DNA from: RDXT01 sp033765305
Lineage (GTDB): Bacteria; Bacteroidota; Bacteroidia; J057
DNA: 50,158 nucleotides
Assembly (NCBI GenBank): GCA_033765305.1
Contig: JANRID010000071.1
Location: forward strand, 1-50,158
Reading direction: 5' to 3'
The position numbers and the translations under genes were made by a program. The notes beneath the pieces are model-generated. The model did no database searches, was not told the DNA's origin, and saw nothing but the letters and a program-made list of their open reading frames with translations. Positions within the stretch are counted from its first letter, which is position 1; each line of letters opens with the position of its first letter. Below, in pieces: positions 33,881 through 42,686 of this stretch.

Positions 33881-36631
33881 ATGAGCCAGCAACCCTTATC
33901 GATTCCCGTTGACCGGGCCTTTCCGCCCAGCATGGACTATGCGCTGCTCCGCCGGGCAGGCATCGAAGCCGCGCAGCGGCTCTCCGGCGATATCTGGACG
34001 GATTACAACGTGCACGATCCGGGCATTACCCTGCTCGAAACGCTGGCCTACGCCATTACCGAACTGGGCTACAAAGCCAACCTGCCGATCGAGGACCTGC
34101 TCTTCGGGCCGGATGCCGAGCCCGTGGAGCCCCGCGACCACGCCATGTTCCCGGCGCCGGAGGTGCTCCCCGCTGCGCCGCTGACCATCGAGGACTACCG
34201 CGCCCTGATCATCGACCGGATTCCGGCTGTGCGCAATGCCTGGCTTGAGCCGGTGATCACCGGCGCGCAGGGGGTGCTCGTAGGCGGGCTGTACCGCGTC
34301 CTCCTGCAGCTGGACCCCGCCCGGATGCAGCAGGAGGCCGAAATCATCGAACAGGTGCGGCGCCTCCTGACCGCACACCGAAGCCTCTGCGAAGACCTCG
34401 AAGAGGTCCGGGCACTCAAAGCGGTGCCGCTGGTTCTCTCCGCCGATATTACCCTCGACCCGGATGCCGTAGGCGAATCGGTCGTGGCGCAGATCTGGTT
34501 CGAGCTTTCCGAAGCGCTTACGCCCCGGATCCGGCTGCAGACACTCGAAGAGCTGCTGGCTTCCGGCACGCACTGGGAGCAGGCCTTCAACGGCCCGGCG
34601 CCTGTGCACGGCTTTGTCAGCCGGGACGATCTTCGCCGCTCGGAACTGGCCCATATTCATACCCTGCACAAATCCCGGCTGGTGGAAATCATCGCACGGG
34701 TAGAAGGGGTGGCCATGCTCAACAATGTGCGGCTCACGCTGCAGGGCAAGGAACTGGCCGGCGAGCGCATGACCGTCGAGGACGGCCTGCCGGTGCTCGA
34801 TGTGGACGCCATGCTCGAATCCCTGGCACCTGGAAAAGAGCCGCTCATCCGGCTCAGCATCGGAAATATGACCTACCAGCCGGATGCGGAAACCCTCCGG
34901 CATGCCTACGATCTGCTCGTGACGCGCCACCAGCAGCGCTACGAGCGTCCGCTCGATCTGCCGGCCGATCCGCCTGCTGCAAAGCGCCGCATTGCCGACA
35001 TCGTGCGCTATGATACCATCCAGAACCATCTGCCCCGCGTCTTCGGGGTAGGGGAGGCCGGGCTGCCTTCGCGGAGCACCGCTGCCCGGCAGGCCCAGGC
35101 CCTGCAGCTGCAAGGCTATCTGATGGTGTTCGAGCAGCTGATGGGCAATTACCTGGCGCAGCTGGGCAAGCTCCGGCTGCTGCTTTCGGTGGACCCCGAG
35201 GTGAGCCGGACGTATTACTACCAGAATCTGTCCCATCTTCCGGGGGCTGAAGCCCTGTTCGATGGCAGCCGGGAAACGGTGACCGAAGCACTGGACCTGC
35301 TGACTGCCCGCTTCGACCGGGTCGCCGAACGGCGGAACCGCTTCCTGGACCACCTGCTGGCCCGTTTCGGCGAGGCTTTCCAGACCGATGCCTATCACGC
35401 GCTCGGCAGCGCGGGCAGCAGCACCGCGCTGCTGCAGGCCAAGGCCTCGTTCCTGAACCAGTATCTGTTCGTCAGCCGGAACCGGGGCCTGGGGCTCAAC
35501 TACCTGGCCGAAGGCATTCAGGGCCTTTCCGGCCTGCAGCTCCGGGTGGCGCTCACCTGCAACCTTCCGCCGCAGCCGCCTGCCCTGCTTTCTTCGCTGA
35601 CCTCCAGCAGCGACATCGGCTTTGAGGGAAAAGGCGCTGCGGCGCCTGCGCCGGCGGAAGCATTCCGCTTTTCCTCTCCCGACCGGGACCTGCTGCCCGA
35701 TGTGCTCATGCGCGGTGCCCAGCGTACAAATTACAGCATCGAGGGCGGAAAGGGGGATAAAGGTGCGCTCATCCGGTTCAAAACCCGGGAGGGCAGGCAG
35801 ATCGAGGTGTTTTCCGGCGCCTCGGTCAAAGGATGTGAAGAAGCACTCGATGCACTCATAGCCAAGCTGCTGAAAATCAGCGAAAATTCCGAAGGCTTCT
35901 ACCTGGTTGAGCATACGCTGCTGCGCCCGGTCGAGCCGGCGGGGTACCAGGCCGTGCTGAGCCATGAAGGCCGCTTCTGGCTGCGGACGCGCTTTGCCGG
36001 CCCGGATCCGGATGCCGTGCGGCAGCAGGCTGCCGGCCTCTTCCGCAGCCGCGGCAGCAGCGCAGCCAGCTACCGCACCGAGCGGCTGCCGGGCGGCGGC
36101 CTGCAGGTATTCCTCACAGATGCCTCCGGCCAGGATCAGGCCGTCAGCGAGGTGTTTTATGTGGAAGAATCCGCCAAGGCGTTTATCAAAGAGATTGCCG
36201 CCCTGGCCGCTTCGCAGAAAAACCAGCCGGACTGGTCTGCCGAGGCCCGGGTGAAGCCCGGTGCCATGCTCCCCGATGACCCGTACTCGTTCCAGGTCAG
36301 CGTCGTGCTGCCCAACTGGCCGCTGCGCTTCCAGGAGCACCGCATGCAAAGCCTGATCGAGAGCCTGTTCCGCCGCCATGCGCCGGCGCATCTCCGGCTT
36401 TCCTGCTATTGGCTGGATCTGGCCTCGATGAAAGAGTTCGAGGATATTTATCAGACCTGGCTGCAGGAAAAACGCAACCTGGAGCCCGATCAGCCGCTGC
36501 TGGATGATCTGTCGTACTACATCATGATTCTGCTGCGGCGCTTTGCCAATCCGGAAGATCCGGCTGTGCAGGAAGTGCTGCCAGGCTTGCGCAAGCAGTT
36601 CGGGTTTATCCCGATGCCGGGGTATGAGTGA
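33881..36631 (+). CDS. Large baseplate wedge protein (Afp12-like)
   Basis: This is a 916-residue protein. The N-terminus (YALLRRAGIEAAQRLSGDIWTDYNVHDPGITLLETLAYAITELGYKA) carries the conserved WTDYN-HDPG element of Afp12/Pvc12. The middle region includes YQPDAETLRHAYDLL and RRIADIVRYDTIQNHLPRVFG. The C-terminal 250 residues are beta-rich (LVEHTLLRPVEPAGYQ, YSFQVSVVLPNWPLRFQ) and end in a helical segment. It partners with Afp11 in the wedges. Its stop overlaps the start of the tape-measure gene by eight bases, indicating translational coupling. Confidence 0.9.
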   Translation: MSQQPLSIPVDRAFPPSMDYALLRRAGIEAAQRLSGDIWTDYNVHDPGITLLETLAYAITELGYKANLPIEDLLFGPDAEPVEPRDHAMFPAPEVLPAAPLTIEDYRALIIDRIPAVRNAWLEPVITGAQGVLVGGLYRVLLQLDPARMQQEAEIIEQVRRLLTAHRSLCEDLEEVRALKAVPLVLSADITLDPDAVGESVVAQIWFELSEALTPRIRLQTLEELLASGTHWEQAFNGPAPVHGFVSRDDLRRSELAHIHTLHKSRLVEIIARVEGVAMLNNVRLTLQGKELAGERMTVEDGLPVLDVDAMLESLAPGKEPLIRLSIGNMTYQPDAETLRHAYDLLVTRHQQRYERPLDLPADPPAAKRRIADIVRYDTIQNHLPRVFGVGEAGLPSRSTAARQAQALQLQGYLMVFEQLMGNYLAQLGKLRLLLSVDPEVSRTYYYQNLSHLPGAEALFDGSRETVTEALDLLTARFDRVAERRNRFLDHLLARFGEAFQTDAYHALGSAGSSTALLQAKASFLNQYLFVSRNRGLGLNYLAEGIQGLSGLQLRVALTCNLPPQPPALLSSLTSSSDIGFEGKGAAAPAPAEAFRFSSPDRDLLPDVLMRGAQRTNYSIEGGKGDKGALIRFKTREGRQIEVFSGASVKGCEEALDALIAKLLKISENSEGFYLVEHTLLRPVEPAGYQAVLSHEGRFWLRTRFAGPDPDAVRQQAAGLFRSRGSSAASYRTERLPGGGLQVFLTDASGQDQAVSEVFYVEESAKAFIKEIAALAASQKNQPDWSAEARVKPGAMLPDDPYSFQVSVVLPNWPLRFQEHRMQSLIESLFRRHAPAHLRLSCYWLDLASMKEFEDIYQTWLQEKRNLEPDQPLLDDLSYYIMILLRRFANPEDPAVQEVLPGLRKQFGFIPMPGYE

Positions 36632-39467
36632 GCGGAAAGGACCGCACATCATTGGACGGGTGGTCTGGGAACTGGAGACAGAGGACCGGGCCCACGCACA
36701 TGAAACCCAGGAGCGGATCAGCCAGCTCTTCCGGATCCGGCTGACGCAGGTGCTGGAATCGGTGCTGGATGAATGCGATCCGCAGGGCGAACTGCTGCGC
36801 TACCATCGGATCGAGCTGGACCTGGGAGAATTCCTGATGCAGGAACTGGATGCGGACCTGGAGCGCCGCTTGCGGAAACACCTGCTGGATGCGCTGAAAA
36901 TCAGCCAGCCAGGAGTGATGGGCACTGCCCGGACTGAGGTTCCGGAGCGCATTCCGCTGCCGGAGAGCCAGCTCCGCCGCCTGCTGGCGTACCTGCAGAC
37001 CGGCCTGCTCAGCGGCCCGGTGCCGGACCCGGATACAATTCCGGCCCTGGCCGCCTCCTTGCTGGAGCATGCGCCGGAGCGCCTGCTGGCCGGGCTCCGG
37101 CAGGCAGGCCCTGCGGCTGCACCCCGGCTCTCGATGCAGCTGCCCCAGCCCATGCAGGAGCAGCTGCTGGCGGCCCTCCTGGGCAGTGCCTGGGCTCCGG
37201 TGGCAGCCTGGGCAGGCCGCATACTGGCCGCCTACCGCAGTTCGCCCCTTCCGGGCCTTCCGCCTGCCGATCTGTACCGCCTGCTGCTGGAGGGGCTGTG
37301 GGCGCAGGCGCTGTCTGCACAGCCGCCGGCACGCCTGGCCGGCTGGCAGCAAGGCGTACGTATATACTGGGACCAGACCAGGGCACCTGTGGCGGCAGAT
37401 GCGCGCTTCGCGCGCGTGAGCGTGCGCGAAGCGCCGCAGCAAGCCGCTGCGTATCCGGGTGCAGACTCCTCCGAAGCAGGGGACCCGGACGCAGACGCCG
37501 CAGAGGTGTTCGCTGCCCCTGCCGGGCAGGCAGGCATTTCCGGGCAGGAGGACATCGGCAGCGGGGAAACGTCTGTGCAGCAGGCCCTTGCGGCACTCCG
37601 CCACCGACTTGCGCAGGGCCGCTGGCCCTGGTGGGCACCGGCTGCAGCGAAAGACGACCAGTTGCAGTGGCTGGACCGGTACGGCCCTGCCGCTGCGCAG
37701 CTGATGCGCCTGTGGCTGGAGCTGCCGGCTGCCGCCCGCCTGCGTATGGCGCAGGGCATCTGGCGCAGCAAGGCGCTGCCTGCGCCCGAGCGCCTGCTGC
37801 AGGCATGGGTGCCGGACCACGCGGGCCTGTTCGTGCTGGTCCGCCGGGGGCTGGAAGCCTGGGAGCTGTCCGGGGTGCGCGCCTGGCTGGAGCAGCGCTA
37901 TGCGGCAGCTGCGCTGAGCTTTGTGCTGATCCGGGGCACCCGTGCGCCGGAAGGGCCTGCATGGATTGGCCGGGTGCTGCGCCTGTTGGCCGATGCGCTG
38001 CCGCAGCCGGAGGAAGACCTGCGCCGGGCCTGGCTGGCACACCTGGCCGGGCTGGAAGCGAAAGAAGGCGCCCGATGGGCGGCGCTGCGGCGGATGACTC
38101 CGGACAGCGCGGCTGAAGGTCCTCCGCGCCCGGGAGATGAAGCAGCAGTTGAAGACCATCCGGCAAATGCCGGGGCACTGCCGGCAGCAGGACTGGCGCT
38201 GAAGGAGTCTGCCGGGCGCCTGCATGCGGAGCCGCCCGGCGCCGAAGGCCCTGATGCCGAGGGGCTTGCCGGACCGCCCCTATCCGTATCCGGCCCTGCC
38301 CTGAGCGAGGCGGCGGCATGGGCAGGGCTGACTGCGCCGGATACAGACACACAGCCTCCGGCAGATGCGCCTGCCAGCCGGCAGCAGCTGGCGGCGTGGC
38401 TCGCCAGCTGGATCCGCAGCGGCACGCTGCCGCCTGATGCTGAGGCAGTTGAGGAGCAGCAGCTGGCAGGTGCCTTCGGCGCCTGGCTGCGTGGGGCTTC
38501 CCCTGCGGAGCTGCGCGCCTGGCTGCGGGACCCCGCCGCGGCTGCGCGGATGATGCAGATGGCCGCTGCGCCCGGCATGCGGGGCGCAGTCATCCGGAAA
38601 CTGGCGCCGCTGGACGCTCCCCGGTGGCGGGCCTGGATGCAGGCGGTCTCGCGCCTGCTGCGTACAGACCTGCTGCCGGGCGTTTCGGCAGCCTGGCTGG
38701 AGCGTGCGTCGATCCGGCTGGCGGCTGCCGATGCGGCGCTGGACGAGGCCGGATGGCTGAAAGGGATCCTGAAATTTGCAGTTCGCGAATTGCGAATACA
38801 TCCGCTGCGCGTTATTCAGGCGCTGTCTCAGCGCCTGCGGCATTCCGCCAGCCGGCACCGGGAACCGATGCTGGCCCTGCTGCGGGGGCTGGAGCAGCAG
38901 GCCTTGCGGGTGCCTGCGCCGGAGGCGCAGCGGCAGCCGCCGAAGCCGCGTTTGCCGGACGGCACGCCGGTTTACATTCAGAATGCCGGTCTGGTGCTCA
39001 CCTGGCCCCTGCTGCCCTTTCTGTTTCAGACGCTGGAGTATGTGACGCCGGAACGGAAGTGGCGCACGGAGCAGGCGCAGCAGCGCGCCGTGCATCTGCT
39101 TCAGTATATTGTCAATAAGCGCACGGATCTGCCGGAGCCCATGCTGCCGCTGAACAAGCTCCTGTGCGGACTGCCGCTGGACGCGCCGGTGCCGGCATCG
39201 GCGGAGCTGACGGAGCGCGAGACAGAGCTGGCTGAGGCGCTGCTGACGCAGATCTGCAAGCGCTGGCCGCCGCTCAAAAACAGCTCCAACGACGGGCTGC
39301 GCGGCTCCTTCCTGATCCGGGAGGGCCGCCTGAGCCTGGAGGAGGAATTCTGGACGCTCCGCGTGGAGCAGAAGTCGGTGGATCTGCTGCTGGCGAGCCT
39401 GCCCTGGGCGCTCAACCGGGTGAAGCTGCCCTGGATGCCTTCGGTGCTGCTGGTGGAATGGCGCTGA
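36624..39467 (+). CDS. Contractile injection system tape-measure protein (Afp14-like)
   Basis: This is a 947-residue protein. The N-terminus (HIIGRVVWELETEDRAHAHETQERISQLF, then RIELDLGEF) and the C-terminus (VYIQNAGLVLTWPLLPFLFQTLEYV, LNKLLCGLPL, EGRLSLEEEFWTLRVEQKSVDLLLASLPWALNRVKLPWM) match the CIS tape-measure family. The long middle is Ala/Leu/Gly/Pro-rich and of low complexity. The protein sets tube length and may plug the lumen. The start at 36624 overlaps the Afp12 stop; the ATG at 36543 would overlap by 89 bases and adds unrelated sequence. Confidence 0.93.
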   Translation: MSERKGPHIIGRVVWELETEDRAHAHETQERISQLFRIRLTQVLESVLDECDPQGELLRYHRIELDLGEFLMQELDADLERRLRKHLLDALKISQPGVMGTARTEVPERIPLPESQLRRLLAYLQTGLLSGPVPDPDTIPALAASLLEHAPERLLAGLRQAGPAAAPRLSMQLPQPMQEQLLAALLGSAWAPVAAWAGRILAAYRSSPLPGLPPADLYRLLLEGLWAQALSAQPPARLAGWQQGVRIYWDQTRAPVAADARFARVSVREAPQQAAAYPGADSSEAGDPDADAAEVFAAPAGQAGISGQEDIGSGETSVQQALAALRHRLAQGRWPWWAPAAAKDDQLQWLDRYGPAAAQLMRLWLELPAAARLRMAQGIWRSKALPAPERLLQAWVPDHAGLFVLVRRGLEAWELSGVRAWLEQRYAAAALSFVLIRGTRAPEGPAWIGRVLRLLADALPQPEEDLRRAWLAHLAGLEAKEGARWAALRRMTPDSAAEGPPRPGDEAAVEDHPANAGALPAAGLALKESAGRLHAEPPGAEGPDAEGLAGPPLSVSGPALSEAAAWAGLTAPDTDTQPPADAPASRQQLAAWLASWIRSGTLPPDAEAVEEQQLAGAFGAWLRGASPAELRAWLRDPAAAARMMQMAAAPGMRGAVIRKLAPLDAPRWRAWMQAVSRLLRTDLLPGVSAAWLERASIRLAAADAALDEAGWLKGILKFAVRELRIHPLRVIQALSQRLRHSASRHREPMLALLRGLEQQALRVPAPEAQRQPPKPRLPDGTPVYIQNAGLVLTWPLLPFLFQTLEYVTPERKWRTEQAQQRAVHLLQYIVNKRTDLPEPMLPLNKLLCGLPLDAPVPASAELTERETELAEALLTQICKRWPPLKNSSNDGLRGSFLIREGRLSLEEEFWTLRVEQKSVDLLLASLPWALNRVKLPWMPSVLLVEWR

Positions 39468-39473
39468 GCGGCA

Positions 39474-40073
39474 TCAGGCCCTGCGGGCCAGCATCCGGAC
39501 GACCGAGGCCGTGCCCGCATGGTAGGTGCCTTCCTGCAGCTCGGTGTGCAACTGGTTCAGCATCAGGATTTCCATGCCGGAAAATTCTGCCTGCAGCTCC
39601 TCCGGGCTGAACAGCATGGCAGGATCTTTCGGGCCGCCGGACTGGAACTGCAGCTGGTCTTTGGAGAATCCCTCCAGGATCAGCAGGCCGCCGGGCGCCA
39701 GCAGCTCCTGGATACGCAGGTGGAATGCAGCCCGCAGGGCGGCAGGCATATGCGCATAGATGAGCCCGACGGCGCCGAAGGCACCGGCCGGATAGTCCAT
39801 GTCGCGGATGTCCAGGATGCGGTAGCGGATCTGCACGCCGCGCTGGCCTGCAAGCTGCCGGGCTTTGTGCTGCCCGGCTTCGCTCTGGTCGAAGGCATCG
39901 ACCTCCCAGCCGGCAGCAGCCGCAAAGACGGCATTGCGGCCCTCGCCCTCGGCAGGCAGCAGCAAACGGCCCGGCGGAAGCAGTTCGAGCTGCTGCCGGA
40001 AAAACACATTGGGCTCGGTGCCGTAGATATATTCCGCTGCGCCGTAGCGTTCGTTCCAGAATTCTCGGTTCAT
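39474..40073 (-). CDS. SAM-dependent class I methyltransferase
   Basis: This 199-residue cytoplasmic protein has the methyltransferase fold: PPGRLLLPAEGEGRNAVFAAAAGWEVDAFD at residues about 33-62 (motif I is LPAEGEGRN, resembling the TehB/thiopurine-type group), YRILDIRDM, VGLIYAHMPA and LLAPGGLLILEGF. The target is unknown. It lies opposite to and between the tape-measure and AAA+ ATPase genes, six bases from the tape-measure stop, so it interrupts the eCIS operon. It could be an unrelated insertion or a modifier of the particle; there is no evidence for either. Confidence 0.88.
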   Translation of the reverse strand: MNREFWNERYGAAEYIYGTEPNVFFRQQLELLPPGRLLLPAEGEGRNAVFAAAAGWEVDAFDQSEAGQHKARQLAGQRGVQIRYRILDIRDMDYPAGAFGAVGLIYAHMPAALRAAFHLRIQELLAPGGLLILEGFSKDQLQFQSGGPKDPAMLFSPEELQAEFSGMEILMLNQLHTELQEGTYHAGTASVVRMLARRA

Positions 40074-40173
40074 AGGATATGGGATCGCCCGGCGAAATAG
40101 CAACAATTTTCCCGTTTGGCGCAGCGTTGCATGAATTCCGCCTGCCGGATGCCCGGTTTTTCAAAACAACCCG

Positions 40174-40181
40174 TATTTTTC
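40174..40181 (+). promoter_or_regulatory. Possible -7 box of the eCIS ATPase gene
   Basis: TATTTTTC lies 14 bases before the ATG at 40196, in the gap between the divergent methyltransferase and ATPase genes. The same octamer precedes the ECF sigma gene. It supports separate transcription of the ATPase. Confidence 0.4.
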
Positions 40182-40195
40182 CGCATCTTCCGCCT

Positions 40196-41563
40196 ATGAC
40201 TCCTGTGCAGGACCCTGCGATGACCCCCCTGGTCGCCAATTCGCTCACGCTGCAGCGCGAGATGACCTGGCTCAATGAAGTGCTGGACACCCGGTTCCGG
40301 CTGTATTTCGGGCAGCCGGTGACGTACACGTCCATTTACCAGATTCCGGCGCCGGATCTCACCTTCGACCATTCCCCCTATGCCCAGCTCGTGCGGCAGT
40401 ACAGCATGGGCCTGGACGAGCGGCTCATCATGCTGCTGGCGCTGGCGCCGCACATCTGTCCGCAGGTGCTCGATATTTTTTTTACCCGGAACGAGAACTA
40501 TGCGCGGGGCTTCACCGAATTCGGCGGGCTGAAGGGCAATCAGCACAGCGGCTTTCTGCCCACGGGCGAAACGGCCGCTTTTGTGCTGGCCGCCAACGAT
40601 CTGACGCACCGCTTCCGCGTTCTGGAGCTGCTCGATCAGGACCACTACCTGATGCGCCAGAAAATCCTGGCCCTCGACAGCGAGCGCAGCAATGAGCCCA
40701 TCCTCAGCGGGGCGCTGACCATCAGCCGGGAGCATCTGAGCCTGTTCACCAGCGGTGCGGAGTACCGCCCGCCGTTCAGCAGCGAGTTTCCCGCCTCGCG
40801 CCTCAGCACGCGCCTCGAATGGGAGGACCTGGTGCTGGACGATGCGACGATGGACGAGATCCATGAAATCATGTCCTGGATCAGGCACCAGCACCAGCTG
40901 ATGTCGGAGTGGGGCCTGGGCCGGATGATCAAGCCGGGATACCGGACACTGTTCTACGGCCCGCCCGGAACAGGCAAAACCCTGACTGCCAGTTTGTTGG
41001 GCAAAAGTGCCAGCCTGGATGTGTACCGCGTGGACCTCTCCAAGGTGGTGTCCAAATACATCGGCGAGACCGAGAAAAACCTCGCCAACATCTTCGACCG
41101 GGCGGAAAACAAGCAGTGGATCCTCTTTTTCGACGAGGCGGACGCCCTCTTCGGCAAGCGCACCGCCAACAGCGATGCCAAGGACCGCTACGCCAACCAG
41201 GAAGTGGCCTACCTGCTGCAGCGCATCGAGGATTTTCCAGGCGTGGTGATCCTCGCATCCAACCTCAAAAGCAACATCGACGAAGCCTTTGCGCGGCGTT
41301 TCCAGTCGATGATTTATTTCCCCATGCCCCGTCCGGAGCACCGCCTGCAGCTCTGGCAGAAGGCATTCCAGGGCTTCGAGCTGGGGCCGGGGGTGGACCT
41401 GAAGCAGATTGCCCAGCGCTTCGAGCTGGCCGGCGGCGCGATCATCAACGTGCTGCGGGTCTGCTCGCTCAAAGCCGTCGAGCGCGGCGGGCAGCGCATC
41501 CTGCTCGAAGACCTGATGGAAGGCATCCGCAAGGAATTCCGCAAGGAAGGCAAAACCGTGTGA
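40196..41563 (+). CDS. AAA+ ATPase of the injection system (Afp15/Pvc15-like)
   Basis: This 455-residue protein has an N-terminal helical domain (about 1-220, with LNEVLDTRFRLYFG and VLDIFFTRNENYARGFTEFGG), then an AAA+ module: Walker A GPPGTGKT (about 255-262), Walker B ILFFDEADALFG (about 310-321), a sensor asparagine in VVILASNL, and arginine fingers in FARRF. Every eCIS cluster of the Afp type encodes this ATPase, which is needed for particle assembly. The start at 40196 is chosen because it follows the promoter-like box; 39 further upstream codons are open. It is separated from the other structural genes by the methyltransferase gene. Confidence 0.93.
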   Translation: MTPVQDPAMTPLVANSLTLQREMTWLNEVLDTRFRLYFGQPVTYTSIYQIPAPDLTFDHSPYAQLVRQYSMGLDERLIMLLALAPHICPQVLDIFFTRNENYARGFTEFGGLKGNQHSGFLPTGETAAFVLAANDLTHRFRVLELLDQDHYLMRQKILALDSERSNEPILSGALTISREHLSLFTSGAEYRPPFSSEFPASRLSTRLEWEDLVLDDATMDEIHEIMSWIRHQHQLMSEWGLGRMIKPGYRTLFYGPPGTGKTLTASLLGKSASLDVYRVDLSKVVSKYIGETEKNLANIFDRAENKQWILFFDEADALFGKRTANSDAKDRYANQEVAYLLQRIEDFPGVVILASNLKSNIDEAFARRFQSMIYFPMPRPEHRLQLWQKAFQGFELGPGVDLKQIAQRFELAGGAIINVLRVCSLKAVERGGQRILLEDLMEGIRKEFRKEGKTV

Positions 41564-41568
41564 GCGCC

Positions 41569-41585
41569 GCCTGTCAGGCTTTCTT
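41569..41585 (+). terminator. Weak terminator-like repeat after the eCIS ATPase
   Basis: GCCTG, one base, CAGGC (41569-41579) is followed by TTTCTT. The stem is short with a tight loop, so it is only a weak candidate for the end of the eCIS block. Confidence 0.3.
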
Positions 41586-41618
41586 CCCAAATCACGCAGA
41601 TTCCGCAGCCCAGCCCCG

Positions 41619-41626
41619 TATCTTTG
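41619..41626 (+). promoter_or_regulatory. -7 box (TATCTTTG) of corA
   Basis: An exact TAnnTTTG match ends 30 bases before the corA ATG. No TTG is found exactly 20 bases upstream. Confidence 0.6.
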
Positions 41627-41656
41627 CAGGTATTGCACGCCTAACGCCGCATCCGC

Positions 41657-42607
41657 ATGCTGACCTTCTATCACCAGACCCCGGCGGGAATCGTCAAGTC
41701 CACCAGCATCGCCGAGATGACCACCATGCCCCGCGAGGCGATTCTGTGGGTGGACCTCAATTGCCCCTCCCAAAGCGAGGAGCAGCTGGTGGAGGAATGG
41801 TTTCAGGTGGAAATCCAGACCCGGCAGGAAGCGGAGGAAATCGAATACAGCTCCCGGTACTTCGAGGGGAATACCTTCACCCGGATCAACAGCAGCTTCC
41901 TCACGCGCAAGGGCGATGCCCTGATGCCGGATGTGGTGTCCTTCGTGATCCAGGGCAGCCGCATCATCTCCTACCGCTGCGCGGACCTCAAGGCCTTCGC
42001 CGACACCGTCCGGAAATTCAAGGTCAACCAGCACCTCTTCCAGACCGGCATCGACTTCATGCTCAGCATCTTCGAAAACCGGATCGACATGGATGCGGAT
42101 CTGCTGGAGAGCGTTGCCAAGGAAATCACCGAGATCAGCCGCCAGCATCTCAAGCCCGACCAGACCGACGCGAAGGACCTCGTGCGGATCAACGCGCTGC
42201 AGGAGAACGTGATGCGCTACCGCGAGAACATCATCGACAACCAGCGCAGCGTATCGGCCATGCTGCGCAGCGAGGTGTTTGAAGCCGTGACCAAGGAAAA
42301 GCTGCGCATCATGATCAAGGACATCGGATCGCTGGTCGATTACACGGCTTTCAGCTTTGAGCGCCTGGAGTACATGCAGAATACGCTGCTGGGCCTGATC
42401 AACCTCCAGCAGAACACCACGATCAAGATCTTCACCGTGGTCACGGTGATCTTCATGCCGCCTACGCTGATTGCCAGCCTGTACGGGATGAACTTCCGGT
42501 TCATGCCGGAGCTGGAATGGAGCTTCGGCTATCCGCTGGCGCTGGGGCTGATGATCGGCTCCTCGCTGCTGACCTTCTGGATTTTCAAGCGCAACCGCTG
42601 GCTGTGA
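41657..42607 (+). CDS. corA: CorA-family magnesium/cobalt transporter
   Basis: This 316-residue protein forms a pentameric inner-membrane channel for Mg2+ (also Co2+ or Ni2+). It has a cytoplasmic alpha/beta N-terminal domain, a long stalk helix (about 130-255), and two C-terminal membrane helices (about 255-275 and 290-310). The signature YGMNF lies between the helices near residue 275, and the basic C-terminus is KRNRWL. It is a single gene with its own promoter. Confidence 0.95.
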   Translation: MLTFYHQTPAGIVKSTSIAEMTTMPREAILWVDLNCPSQSEEQLVEEWFQVEIQTRQEAEEIEYSSRYFEGNTFTRINSSFLTRKGDALMPDVVSFVIQGSRIISYRCADLKAFADTVRKFKVNQHLFQTGIDFMLSIFENRIDMDADLLESVAKEITEISRQHLKPDQTDAKDLVRINALQENVMRYRENIIDNQRSVSAMLRSEVFEAVTKEKLRIMIKDIGSLVDYTAFSFERLEYMQNTLLGLINLQQNTTIKIFTVVTVIFMPPTLIASLYGMNFRFMPELEWSFGYPLALGLMIGSSLLTFWIFKRNRWL

Positions 42608-42635
42608 ACCGGCTGCGCAGCCAGTCCGGCGCTTG

Positions 42636-42654
42636 GCGCGCAGCGCTTGCGCGC
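42636..42654. other. Perfect 7-base inverted repeat at the transglycosylase promoter
   Basis: GCGCGCA (42636-42642), GCGCT loop, TGCGCGC (42648-42654) covers the TTG at 42647-42649. A second palindrome, GGCTGCGCAGCC, is at 42611-42622 just after the corA stop. They may be corA terminators or an operator; neither has a T-run. Confidence 0.4.
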
Positions 42655-42677
42655 ATGGCGCCGCCGGCGTATCTTGC
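42647..42677 (+). promoter_or_regulatory. Promoter of the lytic transglycosylase gene
   Basis: TTG at 42647-42649, exactly 20 bases, then TATCTTGC at 42670-42677. The ATG at 42687 follows nine bases later. Confidence 0.65.
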
Positions 42678-42686
42678 CTGCGATCC

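Noticed and set aside
33896..36652. A 918-codon minus-strand frame opposite the Afp12 gene
   Set aside because: It mirrors the Afp12 gene almost end to end. The Afp12 frame has family motifs; this one has none.
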